64,000 nt of DNA, from NCBI RefSeq assembly GCF_036347055.1, contig NZ_CP108882.1, positions 1,054,001-1,118,000 of the forward strand, in the 5' to 3' direction. The notes beneath the pieces were generated by a model, which saw nothing but the letters and a program-made list of their open reading frames with translations, did not search any database and had not been told where the DNA came from. Shown piece by piece: positions 1 to 6,867 of this stretch; position 1 is the stretch's first letter; each line of letters starts with the position of its first letter. Made by a program: the position numbers and the translations under genes. The DNA is from Streptomyces sp. NBC_00820. Its GTDB lineage: Bacteria > Actinomycetota > Actinomycetes > Streptomycetales > Streptomycetaceae.

Positions 1-202
1 CGACCGCGACGTAGTAATCCCGCTTGGTCGGGAAGTAGCGGAAGAGCAGACCACGGGAGATCCCCGCCTCGGCGGCCACCTCGTCGATCGACATCTCGTG
101 GATGGGGCGGGTCACCAGCAGGCGCAGGCCGATGTTGATCAGCTGCGTCCGGCGCTCCTCGGGCTTCAGTCGCACGCGGGTCGGTACGGACTTGGCGGTC
201 AT
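1..202 (-). CDS. TetR-family transcriptional regulator, N-terminal part
   Basis: Reading leftwards from an ATG at 202, the first 67 residues form a TetR helix-turn-helix: a basic lead (RTQLINIGLRLL), then MSIDEVAAEAGISRGLLFRYFP and TKRDYYVAV, the recognition helix and following turn typical of the family. The gene runs off the left edge, so its ligand-binding domain is not visible. It is divergent from the alpha/beta hydrolase to its right. Two inverted repeats lie in the short gap, so it probably represses itself and the hydrolase. The start is supported by the position of those operators just upstream. The inducing ligand cannot be guessed. Confidence 0.9.
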   Translation of the reverse strand, partial: MTAKSVPTRVRLKPEERRTQLINIGLRLLVTRPIHEMSIDEVAAEAGISRGLLFRYFPTKRDYYVAV

Positions 203-215
203 GGCGCGACCCTAA

Positions 216-257
216 CTTGTTGAGCAATGCTCGACAAGACTATTGAGCATCGCTCAG
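216..257. promoter_or_regulatory. Tandem TetR-type operators
   Basis: Two inverted repeats lie side by side. The first is CTTGTTGAGC-N3-GCTCGACAAG at 216-238 (one mismatch between arms). The second is TTGAGC-N3-GCTCAG at 243-257 (one mismatch). Both share the core TGAGC-N3-GCTC, so they look like two copies of one site. They sit 14 bp from the TetR start codon. An ATG at 227 that opens the hydrolase frame lies inside the first site, which argues against that ATG being the true start. Confidence 0.75.
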
Positions 258-304
258 TGCATCCCTATGCTCAGCTGCCACCCGCAGGCGAAGACGCCTC
301 CGCC

Positions 305-1144
305 GTGAAGGAGCTGCACGTGCCCACTGCCGACGTCAACGGCGCATCGATCTCCTACACCGACACCGGGGCACCCCCCGGAAAGCCCGACGCCCCCGCC
401 GTCGTCTTCGGTCATGGACTGCTCTTCAGCGGCTGGATGTTCCACCCGCAGGTCGAGGCGCTCCGCCACGAGTACCGGTGTGTGACGGTGGACTGGCGCG
501 GCCAGGGCGACACGCCGGCGACACCCTCCGGCTACGACATGGACACCCTCACCGGCGACGCCGTCGCCCTGATCGAACGGCTCGGCCTCGGGCCCGTCCA
601 CTACGTCGGCCTCTCCATGGGCGGCTTCGTCGGCCAGCGCATCGCGGCCCGCCACGGAGAACTGCTCCGCTCGCTCACGCTGCTCGACACGAGCGCGGAC
701 GAGGAAAACCCCGCCAAGCTCGGCCAGTACCGCCTTCTGGCCAACGTCTACCGGCTGACCGGAGCCCGGCCGGTCCTGGGGAAGGTGAAGGCCATGATGT
801 TCGGCCCCACCTTCCTCGCCTCCCCCACGAGCAAGCCTGTCATCGACGAGTGGGTACGACGCCTGCGGCGCTGCGACCGGGCAGGCATACGCAAGGCCGT
901 GTTCGGCGTCGCCGACCGGCCCCCTGTCCACGATGAGCTCGACCGCGTGTCAGCGCCCACCTTGGTCGTCGTCGGCGCCGACGACGTCGCCACACCGCCC
1001 GCCCGGGCGGAGCGCATCGCGGCCGCCATCGCCGGGGCCCGGCTGGAGGTGGTGCAGGGCTCAGGGCACAGCAGCACTCTCGAACAGCCCGCGGTCCTGA
1101 CCACCTTGATCCGCGACTTCCTGGCCTCGGTCGACCACGACTGA
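305..1144 (+). CDS. Alpha/beta hydrolase
   Basis: A cytoplasmic alpha/beta-hydrolase of about 280 residues. Visible landmarks are the oxyanion-hole HG (VVFGHGLLFSGW), the nucleophile elbow GLSMGG, a late acid in VVVGADDVATPP and the catalytic His in GSGHSS, so the Ser-Asp-His triad is complete. The substrate is unknown; esterases, epoxide-type hydrolases and haloperoxidase-like enzymes all share this layout. The frame is open from an ATG at 227, but that codon lies within an operator palindrome. The GTG at 305 (VKELHVPTADVNG) fits the family start better, though no strong ribosome site is visible. Divergent from, and probably repressed by, the TetR gene to the left. Confidence 0.85.
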   Translation: MKELHVPTADVNGASISYTDTGAPPGKPDAPAVVFGHGLLFSGWMFHPQVEALRHEYRCVTVDWRGQGDTPATPSGYDMDTLTGDAVALIERLGLGPVHYVGLSMGGFVGQRIAARHGELLRSLTLLDTSADEENPAKLGQYRLLANVYRLTGARPVLGKVKAMMFGPTFLASPTSKPVIDEWVRRLRRCDRAGIRKAVFGVADRPPVHDELDRVSAPTLVVVGADDVATPPARAERIAAAIAGARLEVVQGSGHSSTLEQPAVLTTLIRDFLASVDHD

Positions 1145-1319
1145 GCACGCCGAGACGCCGACGGGTCCCCGGGGCGAGCTCTGCCACTCGCGCACAGCCG
1201 CCCCGCCGCCTTCACCCCTCCCCAGCCTCGAACTCCCCGCCACCCCTCGGACCGCTGCCCTCGACCAGGAAGAGCAGCAGGAAACCGCACCCCTGGTCGG
1301 GCCCGTCAAGTGGCAGACG

Positions 1320-1380
1320 CTCGGGAGCCATCCGGGAGCCGAACCACTCCCCAACCCCTTCCGGCGCCACACGAGACCAC
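1320..1380. repeat. Left copy of island-flanking repeat block
   Basis: This 61-bp block is similar over its whole length to 17588-17649, sharing among others the strings CTCGGGAGCCATC, GGGAGCCGA and GAGACCAC. Each copy stands about 55-60 bp upstream of a tRNA-Pro 3' fragment, so the two island ends share more than the attachment core. It could be the end of an integrase or other terminal sequence of a related element. The stretch 1145-1319 before it shows no convincing gene. Confidence 0.7.
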
Positions 1381-1440
1381 CCGGAATCATGCCCCTGACC
1401 AGCGCAGACGCGATGCGTACCGGCATGGTCGGCAACCGAA

Positions 1441-1488
1441 CCTCATTCGGGACCAAGAGGTCGTGGGTTCAAATCCCGCCACCCCGAC
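1441..1488 (+). repeat. Displaced tRNA-Pro 3' half (att site)
   Basis: The sequence contains the anticodon loop TTCGGGA, a variable region, a T-arm GTGGG-TTCAAAT-CCCGC and an acceptor strand ending ACCCCGAC, as in Streptomyces tRNA-Pro(CGG). The bases upstream do not form the 5' half, and the anticodon stem is broken (CCTCA against CCAAG), so this is not a working tRNA. It is what integration into the 3' end of the gene leaves behind. The intact tRNA is expected to the left of the window. Confidence 0.8.
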
Positions 1489-1502
1489 AGAGAAACACCA
1501 GG

Positions 1503-1542
1503 TCAGGCCCAGTGCTGAGAGATCAGCGCCGGGCCTGATTTG
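1503..1542 (+). terminator. Hairpin terminator behind the tRNA fragment
   Basis: TCAGGCCC (1503-1510) pairs perfectly with GGGCCTGA (1531-1538), and the inner segment GTGCTGA/TCAGCGC extends the stem. A short T-rich tail follows. It sits 15 bp after the tRNA 3' end, as expected for the native tRNA terminator, which suggests that this side of the junction was once host chromosome. Confidence 0.65.
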
Positions 1543-1559
1543 CTTTGCGGCCCTGTTTT

Positions 1560-1586
1560 GGGAGCCGACTTCGGGGAGCGGCTCCC
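1560..1586. repeat. Inverted repeat GGGAGCCG/CGGCTCCC
   Basis: A perfect 8-bp inverted repeat with an 11-bp spacer, just inside the left island end. Its arm GGGAGCCG also occurs in the flanking repeat blocks at 1320-1380 and 17588-17649, so it may be an arm-type site for the lost integrase or a second terminator. Confidence 0.45.
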
Positions 1587-1681
1587 AGCGAGAGGTGCTC
1601 CGCCTTCGAGTACACCGTGCGCTCCGCAAGAGTCACCCCACGGCTTGTGCCGAGGAGAGAACAGACGGTACGACGATCGAC

Positions 1682-3319
1682 ATGCACCGATGGTCTCCGT
1701 TAAATGACCGGCAACTCGCGCTCCTCACCCGCATCGGGGACGGAGCTGACCCTGTCACGTCGGACAGCCCCGAGTTCGCTCTCACCGCCCGCGCGCTCAA
1801 GGAGCGGCGCCTGATCACCCTGCCCAAGCAGGATGGGAAGTGGCAGGCGGAGATCACTGACGCGGGGCGCTTCTACCTGGAACACGGCCATCACCCGGAC
1901 CGGCCTGAAACAGCTCAGCGCAGGCAGCGGTCAACAGACTCCGGCCAACGGACACGACTGGCCCCTCCCCCGCAGAAGCAAGTTACAGCCCCGTCCCCGA
2001 CGAGGCCTGCGCCGCAGCGCGCCGCCAAGCCCCCACAGCCGTCGCCGGCGGAAATCGGAGCCGCCTTGATCGCGGAGGTACAGCAGGCTGGGCGGTTCCT
2101 CCGGATCCCCAACCCCAGCGACCAGGAGCGAGCCCGCTACCGCAGGGCGTTCGACGCGGCCCGGCAGTGTGCCCCCGAGGCATACAGCCTGAAGTACAGC
2201 GGGCGGGCGAAGGGGGACTTCTTCCTCGGCCTGCTCCGGGTGACCGGCGAAGACGAGACCGAGTGGAACCGTATCCGGCTGGCGCGCAGCCGTGTGATCA
2301 CCGATGTCGAGGACGTGATCGCCGCAGTCAGCGCGGACCACAGCGCCTTCGAGATCTCGGAGGAGGCCCTCCCCCGGGTGCTCTCGCTGCTCCGGCTCCT
2401 CGCCGAGGAAGCCCTCGCACGCCACGGCGAGATCGCGGTGTCGAAGAAGCGCAGGCAGCCGAGGCCGCTGCTCACCGTCCACGGCAGGACGTACGAGGTC
2501 GGCTTCCGAGAACGGCAGAAGCCGGTCCGGTACGTCCCCAAGCAGCCGGGCCGCCGTACGTACGACTGGCAGCGTGTCACCCCAGCCCAGAAGTTCGAGC
2601 CGTCCGGCGAACTGGAGCTGCTGGTCAGCCAGCAATCGGGCTACAGCGACGGCTGGAAGAAGGAATGGGCCGACACGGCCAAGAAGCCGTTGGAGGATCA
2701 GATCGGTTCCGTCTTGCGGGCGTTGAAGGCTCGTGCGGAGGAGCAGGAGCGGGCTCGGCTGGAACGTGAGGCGGAGCAGCAGCGCCTGCGAGAGGAGCGG
2801 GAGCGGCAGGAGGCAGAGCATCGGCGCCTAGAAGCTGAGCGGGAGGAACGCGAGCGGCGCGAGTGGGAGGCCGCCGTCAGCGTGGCTTCGATCAAGGCGG
2901 TTCACGCAGTACGGGCCGAACACTTCGGTACGGCCCTTGAGCGGTGGCAGGCGGCAGGGGAGATCCGGACGTTCTGTGCCGCTCTGGATGAAGCCGCCGC
3001 GGCGTCGGAAGACAGCCTCGAAGCCGAGAGGCTGCGAGAGTGGTCGGCTTGGGGGAAGACGGAGGCCGACCGACTCGACCCCACCCTCAGCGGCAAGGGC
3101 TTGGCTTCCCTCAACTTCTATGCGGAGCCGACGGGAGATCAACTGCGGCCGTTCCTCGACGGCTGGCACCCACACCGGCCGGAGAAGGAGAAGAAGCCCG
3201 CTACACAGCCGGCACCGGCCAAGGTGGATCCAGATCCGTGGCGCGGTCTCATCGACGCACGTCAGGATCAAGGCTGGCGATATGGACGCCAAGGTCGCGC
3301 TCAATGGTGGAGGCGATGA
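1682..3319 (+). CDS. Hypothetical protein: winged-helix-like N-terminus, long coiled coil
   Basis: Not recognised by function. Starting at ATG 1682, residues 5-62 (LNDRQLALLTRIGDG to TDAGRFYLEHG) read like a winged helix. A Pro/Gln-rich linker follows (about 75-115), then a central domain of unknown fold with a basic end. A strongly charged Glu/Arg coiled coil spans roughly 345-400 (AEEQERARLEREAEQQ and onward), followed by a helical C-terminus. Codon 7 (1700-1702) is TTA, a codon that in Streptomyces needs the bldA tRNA, so expression may be growth-phase dependent. The 3' end overlaps the convergent gene at 3249 by 71 bp. The frame is open from 1310, but the region upstream contains the att site and is not coding. 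Confidence 0.7.
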   Translation: MHRWSPLNDRQLALLTRIGDGADPVTSDSPEFALTARALKERRLITLPKQDGKWQAEITDAGRFYLEHGHHPDRPETAQRRQRSTDSGQRTRLAPPPQKQVTAPSPTRPAPQRAAKPPQPSPAEIGAALIAEVQQAGRFLRIPNPSDQERARYRRAFDAARQCAPEAYSLKYSGRAKGDFFLGLLRVTGEDETEWNRIRLARSRVITDVEDVIAAVSADHSAFEISEEALPRVLSLLRLLAEEALARHGEIAVSKKRRQPRPLLTVHGRTYEVGFRERQKPVRYVPKQPGRRTYDWQRVTPAQKFEPSGELELLVSQQSGYSDGWKKEWADTAKKPLEDQIGSVLRALKARAEEQERARLEREAEQQRLREERERQEAEHRRLEAEREERERREWEAAVSVASIKAVHAVRAEHFGTALERWQAAGEIRTFCAALDEAAAASEDSLEAERLREWSAWGKTEADRLDPTLSGKGLASLNFYAEPTGDQLRPFLDGWHPHRPEKEKKPATQPAPAKVDPDPWRGLIDARQDQGWRYGRQGRAQWWRR

Positions 3320-4091
3320 CGCCGTGACCGCGGTCGCGTAGGGCCTTGACCGCCTTCTCGACCAGCTCTCCGAGCCGGATGACCTCGGCGCGTAGGGCAA
3401 CCAACTCGTCGTAGCGGTCGGCCTTGTCCTGGCCGCACCACGCCCGGACGGTTCGCAGGACGGCCGCCTCCGCGTCCAACTTGCGCTCGTCCCGCCGGCT
3501 GTAGGAGTACCAGGAGGGCTGCGCACGCTCCTGCTCGATGTCCTGCTGCTTGCGGTCCACCTCCGGAAGGATCTCGTCGGCGAGGCGGCCGGCCAAGTGG
3601 CGGGCGATGCGCTCGGTGACCGGCCACCCGGCCAGGCACATGCCGTGGCGGTTCTCGAACACCATGGTGTCACCGCGGAGTTCGGCGGCGTCCATGCCGA
3701 TGAGCGGTGCAGTCTCGTCGAGGCGGCTCAGCTCCAGAACGCCTGCGTCCGCCACCGTTCGGCGCAGGCGCAGCCTGTTCTTTGGGCGAACGAATCCGAG
3801 AACCATGCGGGCGGCCTCAAAATCCGTGCTGCCCCGGACGTGGCGAGAGGACTCCACCAGTGTCAACTCCGCCGCGTCGTCCGCGCGGAACGTATCGACA
3901 TCCGCCCACGGTGCTACGAGAGAGCCGGAACTGACCCACTCCTGCAGGCCGGCGGCATCGCCTTCGAGGAACCGCACGTGGATCCAGCCAGACCTGCCAG
4001 GGCCGCCCACTCGAACGACCTCCACCTGGCGCACCGCGCTACCCAGATCCTTCGGCCTCGCGCGGTACGCCCAGCGCTCGCCAATCTCCAT
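3249..4091 (-). CDS. Hypothetical protein, Streptomyces-type (MEIGERWAYR family)
   Basis: A 280-residue protein with no function I can name. The N-terminal 60 residues (MEIGERWAYRARPKD, then VEVVRVG and WIHVRFLEGDAAGLQEWV) look like a small beta-barrel that might bind nucleic acid. The rest is helical, with a charged region (RKQQDIEQERAQ) and a C-terminal helix pair. I recall proteins beginning in the same way as frequent hypothetical genes in Streptomyces islands. It is convergent with the winged-helix/coiled-coil gene and overlaps it by 71 bp, so antisense interference between the two transcripts is possible. Confidence 0.7.
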   Translation of the reverse strand: MEIGERWAYRARPKDLGSAVRQVEVVRVGGPGRSGWIHVRFLEGDAAGLQEWVSSGSLVAPWADVDTFRADDAAELTLVESSRHVRGSTDFEAARMVLGFVRPKNRLRLRRTVADAGVLELSRLDETAPLIGMDAAELRGDTMVFENRHGMCLAGWPVTERIARHLAGRLADEILPEVDRKQQDIEQERAQPSWYSYSRRDERKLDAEAAVLRTVRAWCGQDKADRYDELVALRAEVIRLGELVEKAVKALRDRGHGVIASTIERDLGVHIASLDPDVRR

Positions 4092-4527
4092 GTACCTATT
4101 GAGCCAGGTCTGTTGGACCCATCACTGGGCGTTTGCCATAACTACAGGCGCAAGCTCCTCATCACCAAGGTGACGCCGCTCTGCGAAGCATCGCGCGAAA
4201 TAGCTTCCCGGCAGGGACGCAAGGAGGCACAGGGGCACGTCCGGCCATCCGCGCTGTCCCTCGCAGCGTTTCTCACCGGACGACGCTCCCTCCACGTACG
4301 AGACTCAGTGGCTCGTCGACGAGTTCACCGGTCGGGGACTTGGTCGCGTTCCACCTGGAACCCGTGGCCCTCCTCCAGAGAGACCCTCACACATAGTCAC
4401 AGGATGGTCACGAGGTGGAATATGCGGGTGATCAAGTGGCTGATCACCAAGAAAATGTCACTCTACGTTTGCCGGGAATATCCGGCGCCCTGTGTGCTGG
4501 GGAGCCTCAGTGGCGAGGGGGTGGGGA
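4092..4527. promoter_or_regulatory. Intergenic region with perfect inverted repeat
   Basis: No credible gene is seen in these 436 bp. At 4427-4448 lies a perfect inverted repeat, GGTGATCA-N6-TGATCACC, about 80 bp upstream of the DUF4041/GIY-YIG gene, well placed for an operator. The region is less GC-rich than its neighbours. It also contains the divergent promoter for the gene ending at 3249. Confidence 0.5.
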
Positions 4528-6162
4528 ATGACTACTTACCGTTTCAATCCGCCGCCGGGTTGGCCTGTGCCACCCGCGGGATGGATGCCGCCGCCGGACT
4601 GGCGGCCCGACCCCTCGTGGCCCCCGATGCCGGCGGGATGGCAGCTATGGGTTCCTGAGGCCGAGTCCACCACTGACGCCCTCGCTGTCGGCCCTGCCAC
4701 GGGAGCCTCTGCAGTGCCGGCCACGGCCGCCGCCGGGAGCACGACCGCGGTGCCGGCGCCTCGAAAAGGAGGGCTGTTCGGGCGTCGGCGTTCGGATGCC
4801 GAAGAACTGCGGGCGTGGATCGCAAGGACACAGGGGCTGGATGCCGCGCAGGTCGCCGGCCTCGTACGGCAGGTCGAAGCGGAGGCCGCTGCACTGCGTG
4901 AGCGGACGTCCGCCGAAGCCGCCGAGGAAGCCGAGGAGATCCTCAAGGACGCCCGTGAGACGGCGAAGGAGATTCTCGGCGATGCGCGCCGGGCGGCGAA
5001 GGAGACCGAGCGGGTCCGCAAGGAGGCCGACCGACACCGCAAGGACGTCTTCGACGCCGAGCGGCGGCTAGCTGAACTGCAGGACCGGATCGTCAACGCC
5101 GACGAGACCGCCATGCTGCAGGAGGCCGGGATCTATGCCTACCGGCATGCGCTGCACGACGCGATTGCCTACCGAAGCCGGCTCGACACGCTGCAGAACG
5201 AGATCAAGGCGCTCGCCCGTGCGGGCCGCGCTGTCCAGGCTGCCACGGACTGGACGGTCAACGGCTCCAAACGTGAGGGCCAGAAGATGGTCCGCGACTT
5301 CTCCAAGCTCATGCTGCGCGCCTACAACGCCGAAGCCGAATACGCCGTGCGGTCCATGCGGCCGCACCGGCTGAGCTCCCTCGTCGACCGGCTCTACAAG
5401 AGCCGCGAAACAATCGCCCGGCTCGGTGCCACCATGCATATCCGGATCACCGACGAGTACCACAACGCGCGCGTACGGGAGTTGGAACTCACCGCCGACT
5501 TCCTGCAGAAGAAGGAAGAGGAGAAGGAGGCTCAACGCGAGGTACGCGCCCGGGAGCGTGAGGAGGCAGCGGTCCAGCGGGAACTCGACCGGCAGCATGA
5601 GAAGCTGAACAAGGAACTCGGCCACTATCAAACAGCACTTGACCGCCTGCGCGAGCGCGGTGACGAGGCGGCTGTGGCGGAGATGCAGGCCAAACTGACC
5701 GAGATCGAGAACGCTCTACAGGACGTCGAGTCCCGCGCGGCGAACGTCCGCGCCGGCTATGTGTACGTCATCTCGAACATCGGCGCCTTCGGCGATCGCA
5801 TGGTGAAGATCGGCATGACGCGTCGACTCGAACCTTTGGAGCGTGTCTACGAGTTGAGTGGCGCGGCTGTGCCCTTCCGTTTCGATGTACACGCGTTGAT
5901 CTTCAGCAAGGACGCGGTCGGCCTGGAGACGGAACTCCACCGGCAGTTCGCCTCGCAGCGGGTCAACCAGGTCAACAGCCGGAAGGAGTTCTTCTATGCC
6001 ACCCCGGCGGAGGTGCGCAACGCGCTGCAACGTTTCGCCGGACAGCATCTGATCGAGTTCACCGAGGAACCCCAGGCGCTGGAATGGCGGGCCGGCAGAC
6101 GCATGGGCGAAGCCGGTGCGCCCGTCGCAGGCGCAGGAGGAGTTGCAGCCCGGACAGCATGA
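4528..6162 (+). CDS. DUF4041 and GIY-YIG (T5orf172) nuclease, SNIPE-like
   Basis: The protein has 544 residues. The first 40 form a proline/tryptophan-rich head with repeated PPxGW/PPPDW motifs. Residues about 130-395 are a helical, coiled-coil DUF4041 region (EEILKDARETAKEILGDARR and onward). Residues 410-510 are a GIY-YIG-type nuclease of the T5orf172/Mug113 group: YVYVISN near 411, VKIGMTRR near 426-433, then GLETELHRQF and RKEFFY. The same DUF4041 plus Mug113 order is found in the recently described phage-defence nuclease SNIPE, which is membrane-bound and cuts incoming phage DNA. No transmembrane helix is visible here, so the proline/tryptophan head may replace the anchor. The start at 4528 has upstream GGGG and opens directly into the conserved head. 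Confidence 0.8.
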   Translation: MTTYRFNPPPGWPVPPAGWMPPPDWRPDPSWPPMPAGWQLWVPEAESTTDALAVGPATGASAVPATAAAGSTTAVPAPRKGGLFGRRRSDAEELRAWIARTQGLDAAQVAGLVRQVEAEAAALRERTSAEAAEEAEEILKDARETAKEILGDARRAAKETERVRKEADRHRKDVFDAERRLAELQDRIVNADETAMLQEAGIYAYRHALHDAIAYRSRLDTLQNEIKALARAGRAVQAATDWTVNGSKREGQKMVRDFSKLMLRAYNAEAEYAVRSMRPHRLSSLVDRLYKSRETIARLGATMHIRITDEYHNARVRELELTADFLQKKEEEKEAQREVRAREREEAAVQRELDRQHEKLNKELGHYQTALDRLRERGDEAAVAEMQAKLTEIENALQDVESRAANVRAGYVYVISNIGAFGDRMVKIGMTRRLEPLERVYELSGAAVPFRFDVHALIFSKDAVGLETELHRQFASQRVNQVNSRKEFFYATPAEVRNALQRFAGQHLIEFTEEPQALEWRAGRRMGEAGAPVAGAGGVAARTA

Positions 6163-6193
6163 TGTGCGACCGAGCATCACTACGATCACGGTC

Positions 6194-6660
6194 ATGGATT
6201 GGCTGGAGCGTGCCGCGAAACTGAGGCAGTGGAGCCGGGACGGGGTGCGGGCGCCGCACAAGCCGTTGCTGCTGCTGTACGCGCTGGGCCGTTTTCAGGC
6301 GGATGCCGCGGACGAGTTGCCGTACAGCGCGGTGGAGGCGGATCTGAAGCAACTGCTGGTGGAGTACGGTCCGCCGCGCGGGACCACGCCCGCCTATCCC
6401 TTCCACCATCTGGTCAGCGACGGGGTGTGGGAAGTGCGGACCGAGCACGGCGTCGGCAGCCCAGGCACCGGTGTGCGGGAACTGCGGGCAAGCCGGGCCA
6501 CTGGGCGGCTGGCCCCGGATCTCCAGGTGGCGCTCCGGCGGGAACCGTCACTGCTGGGCCGCATGGCCAGGGTGCTGCTGGATCTGCACTTCCCGGCGTC
6601 GCTGCACCAGGACCTGCGCGACACGGTGGGCCTGGAACTGGAACTGGCGGAGACCGACGC
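6194..6660 (+). pseudogene. Truncated ScoMcrA-like phosphorothioate-DNA-binding restriction gene
   Basis: From ATG 6194 the first about 155 residues (MDWLERAAKLRQWSRDGVRAP, HKPLLLLYALGRF, TTPAYPFHHLVSDGVWEV, SPGTGVRELRA, ARVLLDLHFPASLH) match the N-terminal sulfur-binding part of Streptomyces type IV restriction enzymes that recognise phosphorothioated DNA. The YPFH segment corresponds to the pocket residues of that domain. Similarity ends near 6660, and the C-terminal HNH nuclease is missing. The frame drifts on to 7111 through the jetA start without family features. The gene has therefore been cut short, probably when the Wadjet operon was inserted. It might still make a DNA-binding protein that cannot cleave. 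Confidence 0.75.
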
Positions 6661-6730
6661 CCTGAAAGCGCCCGACAGGCGGCAGCGGGACCGGTCGGCG
6701 GCGCCGCGTCATTTCCCAGCATCGCTTCCC

Positions 6731-6748
6731 ATGGGGAACGTACCCCAT
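6731..6748. promoter_or_regulatory. Inverted repeat upstream of jetA
   Basis: ATGGGG-N6-CCCCAT, perfect 6-bp arms, 120 bp before the jetA start. It lies in the remnant zone between the truncated restriction gene and the Wadjet operon. It is a candidate operator, with no recognised regulator nearby. Confidence 0.35.
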
Positions 6749-6867
6749 TCTCCTGGAAGCCACTCGGCGCAGAAGCCGAGGGATCCATTCAGGGGGCCTG
6801 GCACACGTCCGTGGCATTTTCGGCCACTCGCCGGCGGCACCCGGCTGCGCCGCGTAACCTCACGGAC

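Noticed and set aside
227..304. Longer N-terminus of the first hydrolase from ATG 227
   Set aside because: The ATG lies inside the TetR operator and the extra residues do not look like the hydrolase fold; GTG 305 preferred, though not proven.
1441..1488. A tRNA-Pro gene at the left att site
   Set aside because: Only the 3' half is present; the 5' bases cannot form the D-arm or acceptor stem and the anticodon stem is mismatched. Treated as a displaced fragment.
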